From positions 1-9,841 of the forward strand of contig CACYCU010000168.1 of the NCBI GenBank assembly GCA_902772945.1: DNA of 9,841 nucleotides, in the 5' to 3' direction. The notes beneath the pieces were generated by a model, which was given only the letters and a program-made list of their open reading frames with translations, searched no databases and was not told the DNA's origin. The DNA is from an uncultured bacterium. Its GTDB lineage: Bacteria > Cyanobacteriota > Vampirovibrionia > Gastranaerophilales > Gastranaerophilaceae. Positions 1-5,823 of this stretch are shown here, piece after piece. The translations under genes were made by a program, and so were the position numbers. The number at the start of each line of letters is the position of its first letter. The stretch's first letter is position 1.

Positions 1-147
1 AGCAAGTTCGGAATAAACTTTTTTTAATTGAGTTACAAAAACTTGTTTTTGGTGATTTCTTACAAAAGTAGGTATTGTAAGTGCCGATACAACCCCGATA
101 ATTCCTAAAGTTAGTAAAACTTCCGCTAAGGTAAAGCCTTTTTTCAT
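1..147 (-). CDS. Type IV prepilin-like protein, N-terminal fragment (cut by window edge)
   Basis: The first 49 codons of a prepilin-like protein are visible; the rest lies outside the window. The sequence starts MKKGFTLAEVLLTLGIIGVV, which is a class III (prepilin) signal. It has a short basic leader, Gly4 at the -1 position of the prepilin-peptidase site, Phe5 as the new N-terminus, Glu9 at +5, and then a hydrophobic helix of about 20 residues. Members of this family are inner-membrane anchored and assemble into type IV pili, pseudopili or DNA-uptake fibres; which one cannot be told from the N-terminus. The ATG is preceded by AGAGGAT about seven bases upstream, inside the 11-bp gap after the isochorismatase-fold gene, so it looks like the next cistron of the operon. 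The first 45 mature residues match the prepilin at 7434-8093 at 31 positions without gaps. Confidence 0.88.
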   Translation of the reverse strand, partial: MKKGFTLAEVLLTLGIIGVVSALTIPTFVRNHQKQVFVTQLKKVYSELA

Positions 148-158
148 AAATTAATCCT

Positions 159-698
159 CTATTTTATTAGTGCCTGTATTTCTTTAAATTTTGGGTGTTT
201 TGAAGTTTTGAGCCATTCAAATAATGCAATTTCAACGCATGAGATTTTCGCTCCTTTATCTCTCATTGCTTCAATTCCCTGTTTAAATTCATATTTTTTT
301 CTGCTTGCACATGCGTCTTTTATTACATATACTTCAAAACCTTCTTCTATTAATGCAGAAGCCGTTTGATAGACGCAAATATGAGTTTCAATTCCAAATA
401 TTATAATTTGCTTTCTACCAAAAGATTTGATTTTGTCTAGCATACCATCTTCTAACAATGCGTTAAATGCTGTTTTTTCTACATATTGAACATCTTCAGC
501 CAAAACTTCTTGTAATGGGGTTACGGTTTTACCAAGACCTTTCGGGTATTGTTCCGTAACTATTGTCGGAATTTTTAAAATTTTTGCAACATTGGCAACC
601 TTTTTGGCAGATGAGACAACAATATCTTTTTCTAAAGCTGAAACAAGCTTTTCTTGGATGTCAATTATTAGCAATAAGCTATCTTCTTGTCTTAGCAT
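159..698 (-). CDS. Isochorismatase-fold (cysteine hydrolase) family protein, ISOC/YcaC-like
   Basis: A 179-residue single-domain protein of the isochorismatase-like hydrolase superfamily, full length for the YcaC/ISOC group. The catalytic triad of the family is in place: Asp13 in LLIIDIQEKL, Lys75 in VEKTAFNAL, and the nucleophile Cys108 in FGIETHICVYQTA. The IETHICV stretch carries the usual cis-peptide/oxyanion segment. There is no signal peptide or membrane segment, so it should be cytoplasmic. Family members hydrolyse amide or ester bonds in small molecules (nicotinamide, N-carbamoyl compounds, isochorismate); the substrate cannot be read from sequence, and the overall pattern most resembles human ISOC1/ISOC2 and bacterial proteins of unknown substrate. 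The ATG lies inside the end of the preceding gene (7-bp overlap), with AGGAG about 11 bases upstream, suggesting translational coupling. Its stop codon is 11 bp before the prepilin-like gene. Confidence 0.9.
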   Translation of the reverse strand: MLRQEDSLLLIIDIQEKLVSALEKDIVVSSAKKVANVAKILKIPTIVTEQYPKGLGKTVTPLQEVLAEDVQYVEKTAFNALLEDGMLDKIKSFGRKQIIIFGIETHICVYQTASALIEEGFEVYVIKDACASRKKYEFKQGIEAMRDKGAKISCVEIALFEWLKTSKHPKFKEIQALIK

Positions 699-1900
699 GT
701 AGCTTTGAACTCCTTTATAAAGTTTTCAACTATTTCTATCAATTCATTTTGGGTTATTTGTGATAGCTGTAGCTGAATTTCTCTGTTTTCAGGACTGTCT
801 AATCCTTCATGTTCTATAGAAATAATTATTTTTGAAAAACCCGGATATAAAATTTTTAAAAAACTTGTATTTTTTCTGTTTTTTAAGCTAAATACGCATT
901 GCTCGGAATCGGCGCGCTGTTCTATTGTTGTGTCAAATAACTTTTCTTCATAAGCTTTTTGTAATCTGTAAAAAACCGGAGTTATAACTTTTTCGAGTTT
1001 TTTATTAAACATTTGTCTGAAAATTTTATACCCTTTTATACCGCCGTTATCAAGCCATTCATCCAGTGTTTCAGCTTTTTCATCTTCTGCAAAAATAAAA
1101 TCTGCATCTGTTGCGACAGCATCCGCTACAGCTTTTAGAGCTTGTCTTTCAAATGTGTTAAAATCTTTTTCTGAAACATTTGTAATACCTGCACAAATAT
1201 CAAATTTTATTTTTTCTTTTATTTTGTTAAGAACAACAACTGCACCGTTTATGTCTGTTTCCGGCATAAAAATGTAAAAATTAATACCTTTGCCTAAACT
1301 AGCAATATCAGCTGTTCTAATAGATTGCTTTATGGCATCCGATGCATCTTCTGATGAAAATTTTGTTTTGCCGTTGTTAGATGGTGATATAACCATAAAA
1401 GATGCGTTTTTAATTAAATTTGTATCAATTGTGTTTTCTATTACCTGTTTTGAATATGAATAGTTATATAATCCTGTAAGCTCATCTATAACTTTAATTT
1501 GTTCTAAAAGTTTAGTGTTTCTTTCTGCCAATAGTTTGATGGAAGCATGTTTAATATTATCAACAATTCTTATTACAAATTCAAAATCTTCTGAACTCGA
1601 TAATATAAAATCATCTACACCTGCATCTGCTGCAGAAAGTATCAAATTACGGTTATAAGTGTTACAAATTAAAATAAGGCATAAATTCTTATTCTTGCGA
1701 AGTTTTTTTATAAGATTAATAGATTTTTGAGAGTCTGAATTTTCATGAATGAGGATAATATTTGCACCTACAAGTTCGATATTTCTTGGAGCATCTTTGT
1801 ATGAAGATGTTGTTATATTGTCATCCTTGCGGAGAAAAACAAGTTTTTCCTTAAGAGATTCCGCCAATGTTTTGTCTTCAGAAACAAGTAATATATTCAT
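692..1900 (-). CDS. Degenerate response-regulator receiver plus degenerate GGDEF domain, with unknown C-terminal domain
   Basis: A 402-residue cytoplasmic protein. Residues 1-118 have the alternating strand/helix pattern of a CheY-like receiver (MNILLVSED, GANIILIHEN, ICNTYN, AGVDDFIL). The acidic pair Glu8/Asp9 is kept, but His52 stands where the phospho-accepting Asp is expected, and the switch Lys region reads SSSED (101-105). Residues 119-138 look like a helical linker. Residues 139-270 follow a GGDEF domain, opening with the typical DELTGLYNYS, but the GG(D/E)EF active-site loop reads GKGINF (203-208). Diguanylate cyclase activity is therefore not expected, and no RxxD inhibitory site is obvious. 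Residues 285-402 form an alpha/beta region I cannot assign. It begins three bases after ftsX, with AGGTG inside the ftsX end as ribosome site. It probably acts as a protein-interaction or ligand-sensing adaptor; that role is inference. Confidence 0.82.
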   Translation of the reverse strand: MNILLVSEDKTLAESLKEKLVFLRKDDNITTSSYKDAPRNIELVGANIILIHENSDSQKSINLIKKLRKNKNLCLILICNTYNRNLILSAADAGVDDFILSSSEDFEFVIRIVDNIKHASIKLLAERNTKLLEQIKVIDELTGLYNYSYSKQVIENTIDTNLIKNASFMVISPSNNGKTKFSSEDASDAIKQSIRTADIASLGKGINFYIFMPETDINGAVVVLNKIKEKIKFDICAGITNVSEKDFNTFERQALKAVADAVATDADFIFAEDEKAETLDEWLDNGGIKGYKIFRQMFNKKLEKVITPVFYRLQKAYEEKLFDTTIEQRADSEQCVFSLKNRKNTSFLKILYPGFSKIIISIEHEGLDSPENREIQLQLSQITQNELIEIVENFIKEFKATC

Positions 1901-1903
1901 ATC

Positions 1904-2812
1904 TTACACCTGCAAGTGTTTCTTTATACATAAAAAGCTGCCGCCTGCGCCAAAAGATATAGCCATTATGAACATGACTGTTACTACCAAATATTGTGCA
2001 TATATAGGCGTCGGAACCATAAAGAATTGGTGCATATGGCTTAAGCCATTTTGTACGCATTCTAAAGGTATTAGTGCAATCAAAGCACCGCAAAATCCGT
2101 AAAAAGCTCCCTGCATAATTAACGGAAATCTTATATACCAGTTGGAAACACCCATAAGGCGCATAATTTCAATTTCATCTTTTCTCGATTGAATAACAAG
2201 TTGTATTGTGTTGTTAATAATTGTTATGGTTAAAATTGCCATAATTATAACGACAAATATTGTTATTACATTTACTATATGGTTTAAAGCTTCAATTTTC
2301 TTTGCAAGTTCCTGTGCATAACTAACATCTTCAACAGCTTGCAATTTTTTTACCTCTTTAAATACGGATTCTATATTTTCAGGTTTGTCGATTTTTACAT
2401 GTAATGTGTCAGGTAGAGGATTATCAATATCAGGTAAATCCATTTCTCTTTTTAAATTTATCCAAGAAGTTCCTCTTGGTACTACCGTAACATTTTCAAC
2501 ATGCTCAAATTCTTTTACTCTGTTTTTGGTAATATTTGCATCAGTGCCGTCTTTCAAGTATACTGAAAGTTCCAAAACATTACCAAGTTCATGAGCGAAA
2601 GATGATATTGAAATTGCAGATCTGAAAAATGATGCAAATATCGTTAAAATTGCAGCCATTGTTGTTATGATAACAAGATTTACAATACCGGTTCTTCTTA
2701 TATCAAGAACAGTTTCTTTTGTAAGTCTGTATAATATTCTAAGATCGCATAACCAATCTTTTGGGATATGCTTTTTTACTTTTTTCTTTATTTTAGCTTT
2801 TGGACTATTCAT
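1904..2812 (-). CDS. ftsX: Cell-division ABC-type membrane protein FtsX
   Basis: A 302-residue FtsX-family permease with the expected topology. A basic cytoplasmic N-terminus (KAKIKKKVKKHIPKDW) is followed by a first membrane helix at about 44-64, a large extracytoplasmic domain at about 65-177 (including FEHVENVTVVPRGTSW), then helices at about 179-203, 229-250 and 271-295. The cytoplasmic segment between helices 2 and 3 carries RKDEIEIMRLMGVSNWYIRFP, the signature of FtsX/MacB-type permeases that contacts the ATPase. FtsX does not transport a known substrate; with FtsE it transmits ATP hydrolysis across the membrane to activate peptidoglycan hydrolases at the septum. The start overlaps the ftsE stop by 8 bp, with CAGGT just upstream, as is usual for ftsEX. 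No extracytoplasmic partner (EnvC- or PcsB-like) is encoded nearby. Confidence 0.95.
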   Translation of the reverse strand: MNSPKAKIKKKVKKHIPKDWLCDLRILYRLTKETVLDIRRTGIVNLVIITTMAAILTIFASFFRSAISISSFAHELGNVLELSVYLKDGTDANITKNRVKEFEHVENVTVVPRGTSWINLKREMDLPDIDNPLPDTLHVKIDKPENIESVFKEVKKLQAVEDVSYAQELAKKIEALNHIVNVITIFVVIIMAILTITIINNTIQLVIQSRKDEIEIMRLMGVSNWYIRFPLIMQGAFYGFCGALIALIPLECVQNGLSHMHQFFMVPTPIYAQYLVVTVMFIMAISFGAGGSFLCIKKHLQV

Positions 2813-3482
2813 ATGTACCTGCTTGTATATCTCTTACAACTTCACCTTTATCAAGAGTGATAACTCTTTTTCTAAAATAATCAACCATGGCATTATCATG
2901 AGTAGATACAATAACTGTAATGCCTCTTTGATTAATTTGATCTAATATTTGCATAATTTCCATTGAGTTTTTAGGATCTAAATTTCCTGTAGGTTCATCC
3001 GCAATAAGAAGCGGAGGGCCGTTTACAATGGCTCTTGCAATACCTACTCTTTGTTGCTCACCGCCTGACAATTCTGATGGCGTTGCATTCATTTTTTCAT
3101 ATAAACCAACGATTTTTAAAGCTCCGCAAACTCTGGCATTGATTTCTTTTGAGCTGATGCCCAGTGTTCTGATTACATAAGCTACATTATCATATACGCT
3201 CTGATTTTGCAGTAATTTGTAATCTTGAAAAACAATACCCATGCATCTTCTCAAGTTTGGAACTTTATCATTAGGAAGATTTGCGATATTAATTCCTCCT
3301 ATAGTTACGGTTCCGCTTGAGGGCCTTTCTTCATTGTACAAAAGCTTCATAAGGGTCGATTTGCCGGCTCCTGAGGCACCTACAATAAATACAAATTCTC
3401 CTGCCATAATATCTAAATTGATATTTTTAAGGGCATAATTGTCATTTTTATATTTCTTTGTTACTGATCTGAATTGAATCAT
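2805..3482 (-). CDS. ftsE: Cell-division ATP-binding protein FtsE
   Basis: A 225-residue ABC ATPase, normal length for FtsE. All nucleotide-binding elements are intact: Walker A GASGAGKS (35-42), Q-loop Gln86 in FQDYKLL, signature LSGGEQQR (138-145), Walker B LLIADE (158-163) followed by PTGNLDP, and the H-loop His195 in STHD. The opening MIQFRSVTKKYKN and the FQDYKLL Q-loop are typical of FtsE rather than of LolD or MacB. It pairs with the FtsX encoded by the next gene at the cytoplasmic face of the division site, and its ATP cycle gates cell-wall cleavage. The ATG lies one base after the transketolase-subunit stop codon, with an AAGGA ribosome site spanning the end of that gene, so translation of the two is probably linked. 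Confidence 0.96.
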   Translation of the reverse strand: MIQFRSVTKKYKNDNYALKNINLDIMAGEFVFIVGASGAGKSTLMKLLYNEERPSSGTVTIGGINIANLPNDKVPNLRRCMGIVFQDYKLLQNQSVYDNVAYVIRTLGISSKEINARVCGALKIVGLYEKMNATPSELSGGEQQRVGIARAIVNGPPLLIADEPTGNLDPKNSMEIMQILDQINQRGITVIVSTHDNAMVDYFRKRVITLDKGEVVRDIQAGTYE

Positions 3483-3483
3483 A

Positions 3484-4449
3484 TTATTTCCTTACCAAAC
3501 GATATTTATCGACGTATCGTTTTATAGTTTTTTCCAGTTTATTCGAACTTAATCCATAATAATCAAAAAGCTCGCTCCATTTACCGCTTTGTCCAAATTC
3601 ATCGTTGACACCGATTCTGTGAACAGGCAAAGGATAATATTCGGCTAACAGTTCACAAATTGCACTGCCCAAACCACCGGTAATAGAATGATTTTCTACA
3701 ACCATGACAAATCTGGTTTTTTTGACATTTTCAATAATCGTTGCTCCATCAAGCGGTTTGACGACCGGAACATGAATAATTTGAACAGAATAACCGAGTT
3801 TCTTTAAATTTTCTCCCGCTTCTATCACTTCTGCAAGAGTTTCACCGTTAGATATAACAGTTACATCCGTACCATCTTCAATAACTTTTGCTTTGCAAAA
3901 ATCAAATTCATAATCGTCATTGAAAATGTCGCAAACATTAGTTCTTGGAATTCTAATATACATAGGACCATAATTTTCAGCGGCAAATTTTATAACTTGT
4001 TCACATTCTCTGCAATCAGCAGGAACAATTACTGCCATATTTGGAATTCCACGCATAAGGGAAATGTCTTCCAATGCTTGGTGGCTGGCACCGTCTTCAC
4101 CAACAGTTACGCCGCCATGTGTGCCGATAATTTTTACGTTAAATTCCGGATAACAGACGGAATTCCTGATTTGATCATATGTCCTACCTGTTGCAAACAT
4201 TGCAAAACTCGCTGCAAAAGGAATTTTACCAACAGATGCCAAACCTGCAGCTGTTGCTATCATATCTTGTTCCGCAATCCCGCAATTGAAAAATCTTTCA
4301 GGGAATTCTTTTGCAAATATCGCAGTTTGTGTCGAACAAGATAAGTCTGCATCTAAAACAACAATATTTGGATTTTCTTGTCCCAAACGAGCAAGAGTTT
4401 TTCCAAACACTGACCTTATAGATTTTCTATCGTTTTTGTTAATAATCAT
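3484..4449 (-). CDS. Transketolase C-terminal subunit (split transketolase)
   Basis: A 321-residue protein equal to the C-terminal half of transketolase: pyrimidine-binding domain (about 8-170) plus the C-terminal transketolase domain (about 185-315). The thiamine-activating glutamate is Glu60 in CGIAEQDM, and HGGVTVGEDGASHQALEDI (111-129) is the conserved segment of split transketolases. It needs a separate N-terminal subunit carrying the ThDP/Mg-binding GDG motif to transfer two-carbon units in the pentose phosphate or Calvin-type pathways. That subunit is not next to it: the upstream gene is divergent and unrelated. A DXS-like or dehydrogenase E1-beta role is less likely. An in-frame TTG at 4464 would add five residues, but it has no ribosome site and lies only a few bases from the predicted transcription start. 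I therefore prefer the ATG at 4449, which has a weak GGGA about ten bases upstream. Confidence 0.88.
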   Translation of the reverse strand: MIINKNDRKSIRSVFGKTLARLGQENPNIVVLDADLSCSTQTAIFAKEFPERFFNCGIAEQDMIATAAGLASVGKIPFAASFAMFATGRTYDQIRNSVCYPEFNVKIIGTHGGVTVGEDGASHQALEDISLMRGIPNMAVIVPADCRECEQVIKFAAENYGPMYIRIPRTNVCDIFNDDYEFDFCKAKVIEDGTDVTVISNGETLAEVIEAGENLKKLGYSVQIIHVPVVKPLDGATIIENVKKTRFVMVVENHSITGGLGSAICELLAEYYPLPVHRIGVNDEFGQSGKWSELFDYYGLSSNKLEKTIKRYVDKYRLVRK

Positions 4450-4478
4450 AAATAATAATCCCAAATAGTTATATTTAG

Positions 4479-4506
4479 ATTATAGCATAAACAATTCTGC
4501 TGACAA
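4479..4506 (-). promoter_or_regulatory. Near-consensus sigma-70-type promoter of the transketolase/ftsEX operon
   Basis: Read on the minus strand, TTGTCA (4506-4501), a 16-bp spacer and TATAAT (4484-4479) are preceded by TG one base before the -10 (extended -10). Transcription should start near 4472, giving a leader of about 20-25 bases before the ATG at 4449. This supports the ATG over the upstream TTG. Confidence 0.8.
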
Positions 4507-4520
4507 AATTTTAAAATTTT
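4505..4520. repeat. A4T4A4T4 palindrome directly upstream of the operon promoter (UP-element-like)
   Basis: AAAATTTTAAAATTTT is a perfect 16-bp palindrome that touches the -35 box of the minus-strand promoter. Phased A-tracts upstream of a -35 box are typical of UP elements bound by the RNA polymerase alpha C-terminal domain, and they also bend DNA. The role here is inferred from position and composition. Confidence 0.55.
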
Positions 4521-4597
4521 TCAAAAATATAATGTTAAGAATTATTAAAATTTTTTGATATTTTAGCAATTTTATATCTTCACGGTTATTTAAACAG

Positions 4598-4603
4598 TAG
4601 AAT
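4598..4603 (+). promoter_or_regulatory. Possible -10 box for the disordered/HEAT-like protein gene
   Basis: TAGAAT is one mismatch from TATAAT and lies 36 bases before the ATG. No convincing -35 box is seen at 16-18 bp; TATCTT at 4575-4580 is the best placed and is poor. This is a weak call. The gene needs a plus-strand promoter in the 133 bp between the minus-strand -35 box and its ATG. Confidence 0.3.
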
Positions 4604-4639
4604 AAAAATATGACTTTTGTATGGAAAGGAAGAAATTAA

Positions 4640-5686
4640 ATGATTCAAGCTCCAAATTACGTAAATCCTTGCATGCTACCTCAGATGCAGATTCCTGCTC
4701 CTAATTGCAATGCTGTAAAGATTGATGTACACAACCCCTCAATGAGCGCACCGGGTCAAATTGCGATGCCGGCATACCAACAACCTCAATATGCACCTGT
4801 AACAAATCCATATTATGATTATCCACAGGCTCAATTATATAGTTATCCGCAAGCTCCACAAGCATATTACATGCCGCAACAACCTGTAATGCCACAGGTT
4901 ATGCCGCAGCAACCTGCAGCAGCGATTTGCACTTGTCAGCCGCAAAATGTTGCCCCACTTGCTCAACAGGCAGTTCCTCAGCAAGTAATCCAACAACAAA
5001 ATGTAAATGCTCCTGCACCGGTTGTAACTCAACCAAAAACAGAAGCTCCAAAGGTTGAAGTGGAAGCACCTAAACCCATGACACCTCAAGTTGATTTAAA
5101 TTCATTTATTGCAAAATTAACAAACCCGGATTATGAAGTTCAAGCGAATGCAATGGAAGAAATTGCAAATATGGTAAAAGCTGAACCTCAAAAAGCTACA
5201 GAATTGTTAGATGAAAAAGTAGTAGCTGCATTAAATGATATAATTAATAAAGATTCAAGCAAGTTAGAAGGACCTACAGCAGAACAAATAGCTGCCAGAG
5301 AAAAAATGATGAAAGGTGAAAATCTTTCGGATGCAGACAAAAAACTTGCAACAACAATAACTCCGATGGAACAAGCTGAACGTAATAAAAGTTATGCAAT
5401 GTTTACAGCTGCAATAATGCAAAAATTGTATGGAGATGAAGTTGCAAAATTGACAGGTTCTACGGTTCCTTTAACAGAATTGCCGGGTGCTACGACAATT
5501 GTTGAACAATTAAAGAATAATGAAAACCCAATGGTAAGAACTTCTGCAATTGAAGCATTAAGCTATATTCAACAACCGGCATACAAACAAGATTTGACAA
5601 CTTTGTTCACAATAGCAAAGAACGACAAAGATAAAGGCGTCCAAGATGCAGCTGCAGCAGCGTTGTCAAAATTGGAACAAGCATAA
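4640..5686 (+). CDS. Pro/Gln/Tyr-rich disordered region fused to HEAT-like helical domain, unknown function
   Basis: I do not recognise this 348-residue protein as a named family. Residues 1-150 are low-complexity and rich in Pro, Gln, Tyr, Ala and Met (YQQPQYAPVTNPYYDYPQAQ; the imperfect repeat MPQQPVMPQVMPQQP at 78-92), with a CTC pair at 97-99, and should be disordered. Residues 151-348 are helical. Amphipathic helix pairs such as FIAKLTNPDYEVQANAMEEI, VEQLKNNENPMVRTSAIEAL and KDKGVQDAAAAALSKLEQ have the spacing of HEAT/PBS-lyase-type repeats, broken by a charged insert near 205-250. There is no signal peptide, membrane segment or catalytic motif. Such a design suits a scaffold or binding protein, but no partner is visible. 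The start has a good AAGGAAG ribosome site, and the gene is a single-gene unit ended by the terminator at 5716-5739. Confidence 0.8.
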   Translation: MIQAPNYVNPCMLPQMQIPAPNCNAVKIDVHNPSMSAPGQIAMPAYQQPQYAPVTNPYYDYPQAQLYSYPQAPQAYYMPQQPVMPQVMPQQPAAAICTCQPQNVAPLAQQAVPQQVIQQQNVNAPAPVVTQPKTEAPKVEVEAPKPMTPQVDLNSFIAKLTNPDYEVQANAMEEIANMVKAEPQKATELLDEKVVAALNDIINKDSSKLEGPTAEQIAAREKMMKGENLSDADKKLATTITPMEQAERNKSYAMFTAAIMQKLYGDEVAKLTGSTVPLTELPGATTIVEQLKNNENPMVRTSAIEALSYIQQPAYKQDLTTLFTIAKNDKDKGVQDAAAAALSKLEQA

Positions 5687-5715
5687 TTTAACTATAATTT
5701 CTTTCTTTACTACAT

Positions 5716-5740
5716 AAAAACTCCCTTTCGGGAGTTTTTT
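5716..5740 (+). terminator. Rho-independent terminator after the disordered/HEAT-like gene
   Basis: AAAAACTCCC (5716-5725), a TTTC loop, then GGGAGTTTTT (5730-5739) form a perfect 10-bp stem with a four-base loop and a run of T. It lies 30 bp past the stop codon. The A-run on the left arm makes it formally bidirectional, but no minus-strand gene reads into it. Confidence 0.92.
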
Positions 5741-5795
5741 ATATGCTAATTTTTGTAAACCTTTTGTTTTTTGTATAGCAAAAAATATTTTTATG

Positions 5796-5818
5796 AGGTT
5801 TCATGCTTAAGGGAACCT
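5796..5818 (+). promoter_or_regulatory. Possible RNA hairpin over the ribosome site of the 5'-nucleotidase gene
   Basis: AGGTTTC (5796-5802) can pair with GGAACCT (5812-5818), six Watson-Crick pairs and one G-U, around a nine-base loop. The right arm contains most of the AAGGGA ribosome site (5809-5814) of the gene starting at 5823, so the fold would hinder initiation. Stability is modest and a regulatory role is inference. Confidence 0.3.
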
Positions 5819-5823
5819 ATTGA
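5803..5823 (+). CDS. Candidate six-codon leader ORF (MLKGTY) overlapping the 5'-nucleotidase start
   Basis: ATG at 5803 opens a six-codon frame whose TGA stop (5821-5823) shares its A with the ATG of the 5'-nucleotidase. GAGG (5795-5798) sits four bases before it. If translated, terminating ribosomes would stop exactly on the downstream start, a layout that allows translational coupling. It could easily be chance at this size. Confidence 0.2.
   Translation: MLKGTY

Larger units (their letters stand above)
1..4506 (-). other. Six-gene operon (half-transketolase, ftsE, ftsX, pseudo-REC/GGDEF, isochorismatase-fold, prepilin)
   Basis: All six genes run right to left, and no space between them could hold a promoter plus a terminator. 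The junctions are +1 bp (transketolase/ftsE), 8-bp overlap (ftsE/ftsX), +3 bp (ftsX/pseudo-REC), 7-bp overlap (pseudo-REC/hydrolase) and +11 bp (hydrolase/prepilin). Each downstream gene has a Shine-Dalgarno-like sequence inside or just after the preceding gene. The only clear promoter is at 4479-4506. Shared transcription is therefore inferred from layout; the operon may continue past position 1. Confidence 0.75.

Noticed and set aside
563..763. Plus-strand 66-residue ORF across the isochorismatase-fold/pseudo-REC junction
   Set aside because: It is antisense to two well-supported genes, has no ribosome site and looks like random hydrophobic sequence.
1749..2102. Plus-strand 117-residue and minus-strand 71-residue ORFs over the ftsX/pseudo-REC region
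   Set aside because: They are shadow frames of recognised genes; no family pattern or ribosome site is seen.
2385..2945. Plus-strand ORFs of 69 and 92 residues opposite ftsX and ftsE
   Set aside because: Antisense frames to conserved genes, without initiation signals.
4450..4464. TTG start at 4464 for the transketolase subunit
   Set aside because: No ribosome site, and the predicted transcript begins only about eight bases upstream; the ATG at 4449 fits better.
3997..4468. Plus-strand ORFs of 115 and 60 residues opposite the transketolase subunit
   Set aside because: Cysteine-rich composition arises from reading the opposite strand of a conserved enzyme gene; no independent support.
4555..4560. 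TTGATA as a -35 box for the disordered/HEAT-like gene
   Set aside because: No -10-like hexamer occurs 16-18 bp downstream.
4870..4920. Short DNA repeat around ATGCCGCARCAACCTG as a CRISPR or mobile-element signal
   Set aside because: It encodes the in-frame MPQQP protein repeats; spacing and codon phase explain it.
4701..5089. Minus-strand ORFs of 64 and 84 residues opposite the Pro/Gln-rich region
   Set aside because: Complement of low-complexity CAA/CCG codons gives long open frames by chance.
5793..5810. Five-codon frame MRFHA upstream of and in frame with the 5'-nucleotidase
   Set aside because: It closes at TAA (5808-5810), has no ribosome site and is too short to support; it only shows that the enzyme cannot extend further upstream in this frame.
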